Positions 8,758-17,592 are shown, counted from the first letter of the stretch. The stretch is 64,000 nucleotides of DNA from Streptomyces sp. TLI_053 (GCF_900105395.1 NZ_LT629775.1:6723501-6787500), one strand, 5' to 3'. Translations and numbers: made by a program. Notes: a model not told the origin generated them from the sequence alone.

Positions 8758-9393
8758 ATGGGCAAGAACGTCGTGGTGCTCGACTACGGCTCCGGCAACC
8801 TCCGCTCGGCGCAGCGCGCCCTGGAGCGGACCGGCGCCACCGTCACCGTCACCTCCGACTACCGGAAGGCGATGGACGCCGACGGCCTGCTCGTCCCCGG
8901 CGTCGGCGCCTTCGAGGCCTGCATGCGCGGACTGAAGTCGGTCCGCGGGGACTGGATCGTCGGGCGCCGGCTGGCCGGCGGCCGACCGGTCATGGGCATC
9001 TGCGTGGGCATGCAGATCCTCTTCGAGAAGGGCGTCGAGCACGGGGTGGAGACCGCCGGCTGCGACGAGTGGCCGGGCACCGTGGAGCCGCTGGAGGCCC
9101 CGGTCGTCCCGCACATGGGCTGGAACACCGTGGACGCCCCCGAGGGCAACCGGATGTTCGCCGGCCTGGACGCGGACGCCCGCTTCTACTTCGTCCACTC
9201 CTACGGGGTGCGCCACTGGGAACTCGAGACGCACAGCGCGCGGATCAACCCGCCGCTGGTCACCTGGGCCACGCACGGGCAGCCGTTCGTGGCGGCGATC
9301 GAGAACGGCCCGCTCTGGGCCACCCAGTTCCACCCCGAGAAGTCCGGCGACGCCGGCGCCGCCCTGCTGACCAACTGGGTCAACACCCTCTGA
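8758..9393 (+). CDS. hisH: Imidazole glycerol phosphate synthase, glutaminase subunit
   Basis: Class I glutamine amidotransferase that supplies ammonia to HisF. It has 211 residues. The catalytic triad is visible: Cys82 in GICVGMQ, and His192 with Glu194 in QFHPEKSG. The N-terminus reads VVVLDYGSGNLRSAQRAL, and PHMGWN is the family oxyanion-region motif. It starts at the ATG at 8758, 44 bp after the small membrane gene. Confidence 0.96.
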   Translation: MGKNVVVLDYGSGNLRSAQRALERTGATVTVTSDYRKAMDADGLLVPGVGAFEACMRGLKSVRGDWIVGRRLAGGRPVMGICVGMQILFEKGVEHGVETAGCDEWPGTVEPLEAPVVPHMGWNTVDAPEGNRMFAGLDADARFYFVHSYGVRHWELETHSARINPPLVTWATHGQPFVAAIENGPLWATQFHPEKSGDAGAALLTNWVNTL

Positions 9394-9413
9394 CCACGGA
9401 AGACGTGTACCTC

Positions 9414-10139
9414 ATGAGCCGCCTCGAACTGCTGCCCGCCGTCGACGTCCGGGACGGGCAGGCCGTCCGCCTGGTCAAGGGCGCCTCCGGCACCGAGACC
9501 TCCTTCGGCGAGCCGCTCGCCGCCGCCCTCGCCTGGCAGAGCGCCGGCGCCGAGTGGCTGCACCTGGTCGACCTCGACGCCGCCTTCGGCACCGGCTCCA
9601 ACCGCGAGCTGGTCCGCGGCATCACCGAGACCCTCGACATCAAGGTCGAGCTGTCCGGCGGCATCCGCGACGACGCCTCGCTGGCCGCCGCCCTCGCCAC
9701 CGGCTGCACCCGGGTCAACCTCGGCACCGCCGCCCTGGAGAGCCCGGACTGGGTGGCCAAGGTGATCGCCGAGCACGGCGACCGGATCGCCGTCGGCCTG
9801 GACGTGGTCGGCACCACCCTGCGCGGCCGGGGCTGGACCAGCGAGGGCGGCCAGCTCTTCGAGGTGCTGGCCCGCCTGGACGCCGAGGGCTGCGCCCGCT
9901 ACGTGGTCACGGACGTCAACCGGGACGGCACCCTGACCGGCCCCAACCTCCAGCTGCTGCGCGACGTGTGCGCCGCCACCGACCGCCCGGTGGTCGCCTC
10001 CGGCGGCGTCTCCTCGCTGGACGACCTGGTCGCGATCGCCGGCCTGGTCGGCGAGGGAGTCGAGGGCGCGATCGTCGGCAAGGCACTCTACGAGCAGAAG
10101 TTCACCCTCGGAGAGGCGTTGGAGGCGGTTTCGGGATGA
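9414..10139 (+). CDS. priA: Bifunctional phosphoribosyl isomerase (HisA/TrpF)
   Basis: A (beta/alpha)8 barrel that in actinobacteria isomerises both ProFAR (histidine pathway) and phosphoribosylanthranilate (tryptophan pathway). The length is 241 residues. Asp11 is in LLPAVDVRDGQAVRL and the second acidic residue is about residue 167 in VTDVNRDGTLTGPN. Phosphate-binding loops include VELSGGIRDDASL and VASGGVSS. No trpF is seen among the nearby trp genes, which agrees with PriA serving both pathways. Its stop overlaps the ridA-like ATG. Confidence 0.93.
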   Translation: MSRLELLPAVDVRDGQAVRLVKGASGTETSFGEPLAAALAWQSAGAEWLHLVDLDAAFGTGSNRELVRGITETLDIKVELSGGIRDDASLAAALATGCTRVNLGTAALESPDWVAKVIAEHGDRIAVGLDVVGTTLRGRGWTSEGGQLFEVLARLDAEGCARYVVTDVNRDGTLTGPNLQLLRDVCAATDRPVVASGGVSSLDDLVAIAGLVGEGVEGAIVGKALYEQKFTLGEALEAVSG

Positions 10140-10576
10140 CGGAGCGTCGGATCGTGGGCGGCCGGGTCGGCGGGTTCTCCCCCTGGGAGGAACGCCTCGG
10201 CGCGGCCCAGGCGATCGCCGCCGGGGACCACGTCCACGTGGCCGGCGCCAGGCCGCTGGTGGACGGCGTGCTGCAGGGCGAGGGCGACCCCTACGAGCAG
10301 CTGCGGGCCGCGGTCGGCAACGCGCTGGAGGCCCTGGCCGCGTACGGTCTGACGGCGGACGACGTGGTCCGCACCCGGGTGTACCTCACCCACTCCCGTG
10401 ACATCGACGCGGCGGGCCGCGCCCACCAGGAGCTCTTCGGGGCCGTGCGCCCGGTCACCACCCTCGTGGTGGTGCAGAGCCTGGTCGACTCGCGGCTGCT
10501 CGTCGAGGTCGAACTCGACGCCCACCGCGCCGGACTCGCCGCCACCCTGGAAGCTCTGGAAGGCAAGCAGCCGTGA
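10136..10576 (+). CDS. RidA-family protein
   Basis: 146-residue member of the YjgF/RidA/UK114 family, whose characterised members hydrolyse reactive enamine/imine intermediates. The family arginine region is seen in VVRTRVYLTHSRDIDAAGRAHQELFG and a Glu in LLVEVELDAH. It starts at ATG within the priA stop and ends 4 bp inside the hisF GTG, so it is embedded between two pathway genes. A link to stability of PLP-dependent or amination intermediates is plausible but is inference. Confidence 0.85.
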   Translation: MTERRIVGGRVGGFSPWEERLGAAQAIAAGDHVHVAGARPLVDGVLQGEGDPYEQLRAAVGNALEALAAYGLTADDVVRTRVYLTHSRDIDAAGRAHQELFGAVRPVTTLVVVQSLVDSRLLVEVELDAHRAGLAATLEALEGKQP

Positions 10577-11343
10577 CCCTCGCAGTACGTGTCATCCCCT
10601 GTCTGGACGTCGACGCCGGCCGCGTGGTCAAGGGCGTCAACTTCCAGAACCTGCGGGACGCCGGGGACCCGGTCGAGATGGCCAGGCTCTACGACGCCGA
10701 GGGCGCCGACGAGCTGACCTTCCTCGACATCACCGCGTCCTCCGGCGACCGCGAGACCACCTACGACGTGGTCCGCCGCACCGCCGAGCAGGTGTTCATC
10801 CCGCTCACCGTCGGCGGCGGCGTCCGCGCCGTCGAGGACGTGGACAAGCTGCTGCGGGCCGGCGCCGACAAGGTCGGCGTCAACACCGCGGCCATCGCCC
10901 GCCCCGAGCTGGTCCGCGAGATCGCCCGGCGGTTCGGCCGCCAGGTGCTGGTGCTGTCGGTGGACGCCCGCCGCTGCGCCGAGGGCGCCGAGACCGCGTC
11001 CGGCTTCGAGGTCACCACCCACGGCGGCCGCAAGGGCACCGGTCTGGACGCCGTCGAGTGGGCCGGGCGGGCCGCCGAGCTGGGCGCCGGCGAGATCCTG
11101 CTCAACTCGATGGACGCCGACGGCACCAAGGACGGCTACGACCTGGAGCTGATCCGGGCCGTCCGCGCGGCCGTCTCCGTCCCGGTGATCGCCTCCGGCG
11201 GGGCCGGGAAGCTCGCCGACTTCGCCCCCGCGGTGGAGGCCGGCGCGGACGCGGTGCTCGCCGCCAGCGTCTTCCACTTCGGGGACCTGCGGATCGGCGA
11301 GGTCAAGGGCGCGCTGCGGGAGGCCGGGCACCCGGTCCGCTGA
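10573..11343 (+). CDS. hisF: Imidazole glycerol phosphate synthase, cyclase subunit
   Basis: Cyclase partner of HisH, making imidazole glycerol phosphate and AICAR from PRFAR plus ammonia. A 256-residue barrel. The catalytic aspartates are Asp12 (VIPCLDVDAGRVVKG) and Asp131 (VLSVDARR). Phosphate-binding loops include TVGGGVRAVEDV and VIASGGAGKLADF. It is the last gene of this his block; hisI follows after three leftward genes. Confidence 0.97.
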   Translation: MTLAVRVIPCLDVDAGRVVKGVNFQNLRDAGDPVEMARLYDAEGADELTFLDITASSGDRETTYDVVRRTAEQVFIPLTVGGGVRAVEDVDKLLRAGADKVGVNTAAIARPELVREIARRFGRQVLVLSVDARRCAEGAETASGFEVTTHGGRKGTGLDAVEWAGRAAELGAGEILLNSMDADGTKDGYDLELIRAVRAAVSVPVIASGGAGKLADFAPAVEAGADAVLAASVFHFGDLRIGEVKGALREAGHPVR

Positions 11344-11368
11344 CCGTTCGGCCCGGCGCCGGCCCCCG

Positions 11369-11402
11369 CCCCGGCGTGCGACCGCCCGGTCGCGCGCCGG
11401 GG
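11369..11402. terminator. Hairpin between hisF and the leftward VOC gene
   Basis: A 16-bp near-perfect inverted repeat (11369-11384 with 11387-11402) lies between two convergent genes. The right arm CGGTCGCGCGCCGGGG is repeated in tandem at 11403-11418. It is a likely bidirectional terminator without a T tract, as is common at this GC content. Confidence 0.6.
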
Positions 11403-11443
11403 CGGTCGCGCGCCGGGGCCGGACCGCGCCGGTGGGTCGCCGG

Positions 11444-12229
11444 TCAGGCGTCCTTCGGCGGTTCGCCCTTGATCAGGGCGAACGGGGCACCGAACGGGTC
11501 GGCCAGCCAGGCGAGCCGGCCGACGTCCGGCACGCTCTCCGGGCCCATCAGCACGCTCGCCCCGGCGGCGGTGGCCCGGGCGACCACCGCGTCCACGTCG
11601 GAGGAGCCGAAGTACGGCGTCCAGGCCGGCGGCCCGGAGTCGGCCATCACCGGGGCGATGCCGCCGAAGGTGGTGGCCCGCAGGTCCCCCTCGGCCGGGG
11701 AGATCACCTTGTACGTCATGCCGGGCGCCGGGAAGTCCTCCTCGCGCCAGCCGAACACCGTGCGGTAGAAGCCGAAGCCGGCGTCGACGGAGCCGGTGTG
11801 CAGCTCGATCCAGATCAGCGCGCCGTCCTCGGACACGGCGTCGAGGCCGGTGACGGCGCCCGGCTGCCAGACCGCGAACTGCGCGCCCTGGGGGTCGGTC
11901 AGCTGGGCCATCCGCCCGGCGTCCATCACGTCGAAGGCCGGGACCCGGACGGTGCCGCCGGCCCGCTCGACGGCCGCGGCGGCGGCCTCCGCGTCCGGGG
12001 TGCGGAAGTACGTCGTCCAGGCGGAGCGCGCGCCCTCCTCGGTGAGCGGGCCGACGGCGGCGACCGTCCGGCCGTCCAGCTGGAGGAAGCCGTAGTCGCC
12101 GGCCTCCGGGCCGGCCGACCGGAAGGTCCAGCCGAACACCGCCCCGTAGAACGCGGCGGCGGCGGCCGGGTCGGGGCTGCCGAGGTCGACCCAGCAGGGG
12201 GAGCCGGCCGGGAAGTCGGTGGTGAGCAT
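11444..12229 (-). CDS. VOC-family (glyoxalase-like) protein with two domains
   Basis: 261 residues with two vicinal-oxygen-chelate modules, about 1-125 and 130-258. Each begins with the pattern CWVDLGSPDPAAAAAFYGAVFGW or its counterpart IWIELHTGSVDAGFGFYRTVFGW. Such tandem proteins are common in streptomycetes as bleomycin-resistance/glyoxalase-like folds without a known substrate. The metal residues typical of true glyoxalase I are not all obvious. It is convergent with hisF. Confidence 0.85.
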   Translation of the reverse strand: MLTTDFPAGSPCWVDLGSPDPAAAAAFYGAVFGWTFRSAGPEAGDYGFLQLDGRTVAAVGPLTEEGARSAWTTYFRTPDAEAAAAAVERAGGTVRVPAFDVMDAGRMAQLTDPQGAQFAVWQPGAVTGLDAVSEDGALIWIELHTGSVDAGFGFYRTVFGWREEDFPAPGMTYKVISPAEGDLRATTFGGIAPVMADSGPPAWTPYFGSSDVDAVVARATAAGASVLMGPESVPDVGRLAWLADPFGAPFALIKGEPPKDA

Positions 12230-12379
12230 GGTGTCGCGTCCCTTCGACGGAGACGGTAACGACGGGCAGGGGCCGGACAGCCGCCACCGCGGCCCGGCGG
12301 CGCCCCTCCCGGCCCCCTGCGAGTCTGCACCCCGCCACCGACATCCGCAGCCGGGGCGGGGACCGACGGGCCGTAACCC

Positions 12380-13027
12380 CTAGTCGCGCTCGGGGAGCGG
12401 GAGGGCGTGCCGCAGGGCCTCGACGGCGTCGTGCGGGCCGTCCACCTCGACCCGGGCGCGGGCGCCCCGGCCGAAGGCCAGCAGCACCAGCTCGCCCGGC
12501 TCGCCGGTGATCCGCACCGTCGCCGGTCCGGCCGGGCCGACGGCCAGGGTCCGGCCGTCGGGGTGGCACAGCTCCAGCCGCACCGGGGAGCGACGGCCCG
12601 CCTCCATCCGGGCGGGCAGCGACAGCCGGCGCCAGAGCGCCTCGGCCCGGCCGGCCGGCACCGCCGTCGGCGCCGGGCCGTCACCGGCCCGGGCGACGTC
12701 CTCGGCGTGCACGTAGTACTCGACGGTGTTGCCCGCCTCGTCCGCGCCGGGCAGCGAGAACAGCGAGAACGGGGGCGGACCGGCGCGGAACATCCGGACC
12801 AGCTCCTCGTAGGGCCGCTCGGCGTAGGACTCCTGCACCCGCTGGGTCCAGCCGGCCAGCGGGCCGATCCGGATACCGGCGGCGGCGTCCGGCCGCCGCT
12901 CGCGGAGGACCAGGTGGGCGGCGAGGTCCCGGGTGGACCACCCGTCGCAGAGGGTGGGCGCGTCCGGCCCGGCGGCGGCCAGCAGTTCGGCCAGACGGTG
13001 GCGCTCGGCGAGAGCGTGGTTAGACAT
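12380..13027 (-). CDS. TIGR03085-type (DinB/mycothiol-dependent fold) protein
   Basis: 215 residues from the ATG at 13027, which has AGGGTGG 5 bases upstream; a GTG three codons earlier is possible. The N-terminal helical bundle (RHRLAELLAAAGPDAPTLCDGWSTRDLAAHLVLRERR) carries the His motif of the DinB/maleylpyruvate-isomerase metal-binding fold. A further NTVEYYVHAEDVARA contributes histidine. This matches the TIGR03085 actinobacterial family of unknown reaction. A mycothiol link is family inference only. Confidence 0.75.
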   Translation of the reverse strand: MSNHALAERHRLAELLAAAGPDAPTLCDGWSTRDLAAHLVLRERRPDAAAGIRIGPLAGWTQRVQESYAERPYEELVRMFRAGPPPFSLFSLPGADEAGNTVEYYVHAEDVARAGDGPAPTAVPAGRAEALWRRLSLPARMEAGRRSPVRLELCHPDGRTLAVGPAGPATVRITGEPGELVLLAFGRGARARVEVDGPHDAVEALRHALPLPERD

Positions 13028-13057
13028 GCGGACCACCCTACGAGTGCCGACGGGGAG

Positions 13058-13720
13058 TCAGCGCAGGTGTCCGGTGAGCTTGCCGGTGTCCGGCCGGTTT
13101 CCCGCCGTCAGGATGCAGGTGTAGTCGCGCCAGCCCTGCTGGTAGAAGGCGTAGCTCGGGCCCACCGGGTAGCTGTAGTACGGCCCGCCGCCGTCCTGCC
13201 GGGCCGCGGCGGCGGCCTGGGCCTCCTTGCAGCCGTCCCGCATCGCGTTGGCGACCTGGTAGTCGCCGGTCAGCCCGTCCGGCAGCAGCTGGTCGGCGAT
13301 CGCCTCCCCGTCGTGCCTGCCCTCGCAGGGGCGGGCCTCCGGCTTGGTGACGGTCCGGCTCAGCTGCGGGTGGTCCAGGCAGGTGCCGACGGCGAAGAAG
13401 GCGTACGGGACCGCCTTGGTCGGCGTCGGCGTCGGCGTCGGCGTGGGGGTGGGCGTGGGTGTCGGGGTGGGTGTCGGCGTCGCGGTGGGGGAGGGCGGGG
13501 GCGGCGCGGGGGCCGGGTCGTCCCCCGGCCAGAGCAGGACCGTGGCGACCACCGCGAGCAGCAGCACCAGCACCGCGGCGACACCGACCCGCAGGCCCCG
13601 GGAGGCCCGGGCGTCGCCGCCCGGCAGCTCGTCGGACCGCTCGGCGTCGGGCCGCTCGGCGTCGGACCGGTCGCGGCCGGACGGCTCGGCGGGCCCGGCG
13701 GAGTGCTGCTCGGAGGTCAT
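13058..13720 (-). CDS. Single-pass membrane protein with Thr-Pro repeat linker
   Basis: 220 residues from the ATG at 13720. A 45-residue acidic cytoplasmic head is followed by one transmembrane segment (VGVAAVLVLLLAVVATVLLW). Next come a Pro-rich stretch and about 12 Thr-Pro repeats encoded by a 6-bp repeat tract (about 13421-13486), then an extracytoplasmic domain of about 115 residues. That domain has conserved-looking cysteines in GTCLDHP, RPCEGRHD, DGCKEA and YTCIL, probably two disulfides. The TP linker would span the cell wall. Function unknown. Confidence 0.7.
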   Translation of the reverse strand: MTSEQHSAGPAEPSGRDRSDAERPDAERSDELPGGDARASRGLRVGVAAVLVLLLAVVATVLLWPGDDPAPAPPPPSPTATPTPTPTPTPTPTPTPTPTPTKAVPYAFFAVGTCLDHPQLSRTVTKPEARPCEGRHDGEAIADQLLPDGLTGDYQVANAMRDGCKEAQAAAAARQDGGGPYYSYPVGPSYAFYQQGWRDYTCILTAGNRPDTGKLTGHLR

Positions 13721-13899
13721 GACCACGAGAATGGCGCAGAGCGGGGGCACCCGGCAGGCGGTTGGCACAACTCGTTCGATCGGATGGTCCTCCCGGCCGC
13801 GCGCCGCACCCCGCGCCCCCGCCCCCACCTGCGCCCATGGGCGCGGCCGCGATCCGGACGGCGGCCCTCGCGGCCGGACCGGGCTGTCACAATGGCCCC

Positions 13900-14271
13900 A
13901 TGTCCACCACACCCGCCGCTCCCGGCTCCACCGCCCTGGCCCCCGAGATCGCCGCCCGGCTCAAGCGGACCGCGGACGGACTGCTCCCCGCCGTCGCGCA
14001 GCAGTACGACACCGGCGAGGTGCTGATGCTGGGCTGGATGGACGACGAGGCGCTGCACCGCACCCTCACCACCGGCCGCTGCACCTACTGGAGCCGCAGC
14101 CGCCACGAGTACTGGGTGAAGGGCGACACCTCCGGCCACGTCCAGCTGGTCAAGTCCGTCGCACTGGACTGCGACGGCGACACCCTGCTGGTCAAGGTCG
14201 ACCAGACCGGCGCGGCCTGCCACACCGGCGACCGCACCTGCTTCGACGCCGACGTGCTCCCGCTCGGCTGA
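13900..14271 (+). CDS. hisI: Phosphoribosyl-AMP cyclohydrolase
   Basis: Opens the purine ring of PR-AMP in histidine synthesis, using zinc. 123 residues from the ATG at 13900. Motifs: VLMLGWMDDEALHRTLTTGRCTYWSRSRHEYWVKGDTSGH, DCDGDTLLVKVDQTGAACHTGDRTCF with the zinc cysteines. It is monofunctional, with no HisE domain. CACAAT ends 6 bases before the ATG and may be a -10 box for a leaderless transcript. Only 39 bp separate it from trpE, so his and trp genes are probably cotranscribed here. Confidence 0.95.
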   Translation: MSTTPAAPGSTALAPEIAARLKRTADGLLPAVAQQYDTGEVLMLGWMDDEALHRTLTTGRCTYWSRSRHEYWVKGDTSGHVQLVKSVALDCDGDTLLVKVDQTGAACHTGDRTCFDADVLPLG

Positions 14272-14310
14272 ACCGCCCGCCCCGCTCCTCCCCGTAAGGT
14301 GCCGCCCCGC

Positions 14311-15831
14311 ATGGACCTCGAAGCCTTCCGCAAGCTCGCCGTCGACACCCGGGTCATCCCGGTCACCCGCAGGCTCCTCGCGGACGGCCTCACCCCGATC
14401 GGCCTCTACCGCGGCCTCGCCGCCGAGCGCCCCGGCACCTTCCTGCTGGAGTCCGCCGAACAGGGCCGCAGCTGGTCGCGCTACTCCTTCGTCGGGGTCC
14501 GCAGCGCCGCCACCCTGACCGTCGGCCCGGACGGCGACGCCCGCTGGCTCGGCGCCCCGCCGGTCGGCATCCCCACCACCGGCGACCCGCTCGAGGTGCT
14601 GCGCGCCGCACTGCGGACCCTGCACACCCCGCGCCACCCCGACGACGGCCTGCCGCCGCTCACCGGCGGCCTGGTCGGCTACCTCGGCTACGACGTGGTG
14701 CGGCGCCTGGAGAAGCTGCCCGACCTCAACCCGGACGACCTGCGGCTGCCCGAGCTCACCCTGCTGCTCGCCACCGACCTCGCCGTGCTCGACCACGTCG
14801 ACGGCACCGTGCTGCTGATCGCCAACGCCGTCAACCACAACGACCTCGAGAGCGGGGTGGACGAGGCCTACGCGGACGCCGTCGCCCGGCTCGACCGGAT
14901 GGAGGCCGACCTGCTGAAGCCGGTCGACCCGGGCCTGGCCACCTTCACCCCGACCGGCCCCGGCGAGGTCCGCTCGCCGTTCGGCGGGGCGCCCTACCGG
15001 GCCGCGGTGGAGGAGATCAAGGAGCGGATCCGGGCCGGCGAGGCGTTCCAGGTGGTGCCCTCGCAGCGGTTCGAGGCGCCCTGCCCGGCCTCCGCGCTGG
15101 ACGTCTACCGGGTGCTGCGCACCACCAACCCCAGCCCCTACATGTACCTGTTCCGCTTCCCCGGCCCGGACGGGAGCGCGGAGGGCGGCTTCGACGTGGT
15201 CGGCTCCAGCCCGGAGGCGCTGGTCAAGGTCACCGACGGCGAGGCGATGCTGCACCCGATCGCCGGCACCCGGCACCGCGGCGCCACCCCGCACGAGGAC
15301 GCCGGGCTGGCCGCCGAACTCCTCGCCGACCCCAAGGAGCGGGCCGAGCACCTGATGCTGGTGGACCTCGGCCGCAACGACCTCGGACGGGTCTGCGAGC
15401 CGGGCAGCGTCGAGGTGGTCGACTTCATGCAGATCGAGCGCTACAGCCACGTCATGCACATCGTCTCCACGGTGACCGGGAAGGTCGCCGAGGGGCGCAC
15501 CGCCTTCGACGTCCTCACCGCGTGCTTCCCGGCCGGCACGCTCTCCGGCGCGCCCAAGCCGCGGGCGATGCGGATCATCGAGGAACTGGAGCCCACCCGC
15601 CGCGGCCTGTACGGCGGCTGCGTCGGTTACCTGGACTTCGCGGGGGACTCGGACACCGCGATCGCGATCCGCACCGCGGTGCTGCGCGACGGCACGGCCT
15701 ACGTCCAGGCCGGCGCCGGGGTGGTGGCCGACTCCGACCCGCACGGCGAGGACACCGAATGCCGCAACAAGGCCGCCGCCGTCCTGCGGGCGGTCGCCAC
15801 CGCGAATACGCTGCGCGCACCACTATCGTGA
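14311..15831 (+). CDS. trpE: Anthranilate synthase component I
   Basis: Converts chorismate plus ammonia to anthranilate. 506 residues from the ATG at 14311; a GTG 12 bp earlier is also in frame. The N-terminal LLESAEQGRSWSRYSF contains the LLES tryptophan feedback motif. The C-terminal chorismate-binding domain has GTRHRGAT, DLGRNDLGRVC and FPAGTLSGAPKPRAMRIIEELEP. The glutaminase trpG and trpD are not in this window and must lie elsewhere. Confidence 0.96.
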   Translation: MDLEAFRKLAVDTRVIPVTRRLLADGLTPIGLYRGLAAERPGTFLLESAEQGRSWSRYSFVGVRSAATLTVGPDGDARWLGAPPVGIPTTGDPLEVLRAALRTLHTPRHPDDGLPPLTGGLVGYLGYDVVRRLEKLPDLNPDDLRLPELTLLLATDLAVLDHVDGTVLLIANAVNHNDLESGVDEAYADAVARLDRMEADLLKPVDPGLATFTPTGPGEVRSPFGGAPYRAAVEEIKERIRAGEAFQVVPSQRFEAPCPASALDVYRVLRTTNPSPYMYLFRFPGPDGSAEGGFDVVGSSPEALVKVTDGEAMLHPIAGTRHRGATPHEDAGLAAELLADPKERAEHLMLVDLGRNDLGRVCEPGSVEVVDFMQIERYSHVMHIVSTVTGKVAEGRTAFDVLTACFPAGTLSGAPKPRAMRIIEELEPTRRGLYGGCVGYLDFAGDSDTAIAIRTAVLRDGTAYVQAGAGVVADSDPHGEDTECRNKAAAVLRAVATANTLRAPLS

Positions 15832-15870
15832 GAGCGGCGACCCGTCGAGCTGCTGAGGGAGGCGGCCGGG

Positions 15871-16452
15871 ATGACCGCGATGACCACGGCGAGTGCTTGG
15901 GACGTTCTTGAAGGTGTGAACCTTCCGGACGGGTACCGGGTCGAGATCACGGACGGAAGGATCATCATGACCCCCCAGGGGGAGAACCAGTGGGAGGTGA
16001 TCCTCAGCGCTTCGACGCAGATCAAGAAGCAGCTCTCGGGCAAGGGACGCATCCTGTCGGCTGTCATGATCGACTTCCCGTCGACGCTGTTCGGCTACGC
16101 CCCCGACATGGCGGTGATCGCGCCGGGTGCCGAGCGGAACAGCAGGCGGCGGTTCGAGTGGCACGACGTGGAGGCGGTGCTGGAGGTCGTCTCCCCCTCC
16201 GGCGAGACCGACGACTACGTCAAGAAGGTCAAGGCGTACGCCGAGTGCGGGATCCCGGTCCACGTGGTCATCGATCCGGCGGAGGGATTCAGCACGGTGT
16301 ACAGCGCGCCGTCCCGGACCGGGGCTTACCGGGAGGCGGAGCGGGTGCCGTTCGGGAACGATCTCTTCCTGCCGCTGGGGGAGCGGACGCTGGTGCTGGA
16401 GACGGGCGACTTCCCGGTCGAGCCGCCGACCCCGGGTGCGGCGGCGGGGTGA
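15871..16452 (+). CDS. Uma2-family (DUF820) restriction-endonuclease-like protein
   Basis: 193 residues with the Uma2 core of the PD-(D/E)XK fold: VEITDGRIIM, then APDMAVIAPG, EAVLEVVSPSGETDDYVKKVKAYAECGIPVHVVIDP. The order Asp, Glu, Lys, and Tyr-Ala-Gly-Ile-Pro is the family signature. Uma2 proteins are numerous in streptomycetes and their substrates are unknown. This one sits inside the trp gene block, 39 bp after trpE. Confidence 0.85.
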   Translation: MTAMTTASAWDVLEGVNLPDGYRVEITDGRIIMTPQGENQWEVILSASTQIKKQLSGKGRILSAVMIDFPSTLFGYAPDMAVIAPGAERNSRRRFEWHDVEAVLEVVSPSGETDDYVKKVKAYAECGIPVHVVIDPAEGFSTVYSAPSRTGAYREAERVPFGNDLFLPLGERTLVLETGDFPVEPPTPGAAAG

Positions 16453-16472
16453 GGGCGGGGGACACTGGTCCG

Positions 16473-17135
16473 GTGACCGCTGAAGCCCGTACCGACGCCG
16501 TGTCCGCCGAACCCGCCGCCGCCCCCGCACCCGCGCCCGCCGCGCCCGCCGCACGGGCCGGGCGGCGCACGCTCGGGGTGATGCTGCTGCTCACCGTGCT
16601 GGGCGCGGTGCTGGTGCTGACCGCCGCCGGGCGGGTCTGGGCCGAGGGCCTGGCCGGCACCCTGGAGGTGTCCGTCACCGGCGGGAAGATCTCCGAACTG
16701 CCCGCCGGGCTGGCCCTGGTGGCGCTGGCGGCGGCGGTCGCGGTGTTCGCGGTGCGCGGCGCGGGCCGGCTCGTGGTCGGGGCGCTGACGGTACTGGCCG
16801 GGCTGGGCGCCGCGGCGGCCGCGGCGGCGGGCGCCGGGGACACCGCCGCGCTGGACGGGGAGGCGGCCCGCAAGCTGGCGCTGACCGGTTCCGCCGCGAC
16901 CGGGGTCGGGCACACCGCCTGGCCGTGGGTGGCGCTGCTGGGCGGGCTGCTGCTGGCGCTGGCCGGGTTCCTGACCGTCCGGTTCGGGCGCGGCTGGCCG
17001 GCCATGGGCAGCCGCTACGAGGCGCCGACCGGCCGGGCGCCGGTCCGGCGGGCGGCGGCCCGGAATCCGGCGGACCAGACCCCGGCGGACCTGTGGAAGG
17101 CGCTGGACCGGGGCGAGGACCCGACCGCGCGCTGA
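16473..17135 (+). CDS. TIGR02234 trp-region membrane protein
   Basis: 220 residues starting at GTG 16473. An Ala/Pro-rich N-terminus of about 33 residues is followed by four hydrophobic segments, near 35-52, 76-96, 98-118 and 150-168. The C-terminal tail ends in NPADQTPADLWKALDRGEDPT, the conserved tail of the TIGR02234 family that occurs beside trpE/trpC in actinobacteria. Function unknown; a role in tryptophan metabolism is inferred from synteny only. Confidence 0.85.
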   Translation: MTAEARTDAVSAEPAAAPAPAPAAPAARAGRRTLGVMLLLTVLGAVLVLTAAGRVWAEGLAGTLEVSVTGGKISELPAGLALVALAAAVAVFAVRGAGRLVVGALTVLAGLGAAAAAAAGAGDTAALDGEAARKLALTGSAATGVGHTAWPWVALLGGLLLALAGFLTVRFGRGWPAMGSRYEAPTGRAPVRRAAARNPADQTPADLWKALDRGEDPTAR

Positions 17136-17280
17136 GCCCGCCGGGCCCGGTCGCACTGTGACGCGATAGACCCGCCACCCGCTTTGGGCCGCCGGTGTGC
17201 GGCCCGGCACAATGGAGACGTCAACCCGCCAGGGGCCCGCAGGCCCGGCCGGGGCCCCGAGAGCGTAGGAGCACCATCAG

Positions 17281-17538
17281 ATGTCTGCAGGAACGAAGGC
17301 TGCCAGCGGCCACACCGTCGCCGCCTGGACCGGCGTGACGATCTCCTTCATCGGCTTCGCCATCGCGGGTGTCGCGATGATCCTGCCGTCGGTGCTGCTG
17401 GTCTGGGGCGGCCTGGCGGTCGTGGTGCTGGGCGGCGTGGTCGGCAAGGCCATGGCGATGGCGGGCATGGGCGCGCAGCCCAGCGCCTACACCTACACCC
17501 CGGAGGAGCAGGCGGCGCTGGCCGCCGGCACGGCCTGA
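17281..17538 (+). CDS. HGxxPAAW-family small membrane protein
   Basis: 85 residues, ATG start. The SGHTVAAW motif near residue 10 is a variant of the HGxxPAAW signature. Two transmembrane segments follow (GVTISFIGFAIAGVAMILPS and VLLVWGGLAVVVLGGVVGKAM) and a short acidic tail. It is a conserved neighbour of trp genes in streptomycetes, of unknown function. A terminator immediately follows. Confidence 0.85.
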   Translation: MSAGTKAASGHTVAAWTGVTISFIGFAIAGVAMILPSVLLVWGGLAVVVLGGVVGKAMAMAGMGAQPSAYTYTPEEQAALAAGTA

Positions 17539-17560
17539 CCCGGTCGCACCTCCTCACGTG

Positions 17561-17592
17561 AACGGCGGGCGGCAGGCCCGCCGTTTCGTTTC
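17561..17592 (+). terminator. Rho-independent terminator
   Basis: Perfect 10-bp stem AACGGCGGGC / GCCCGCCGTT (17561-17570 and 17576-17585) with a 5-base loop and a T-rich tail. It ends the trpE-Uma2-TIGR02234-HGxxPAAW transcript. Confidence 0.85.
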
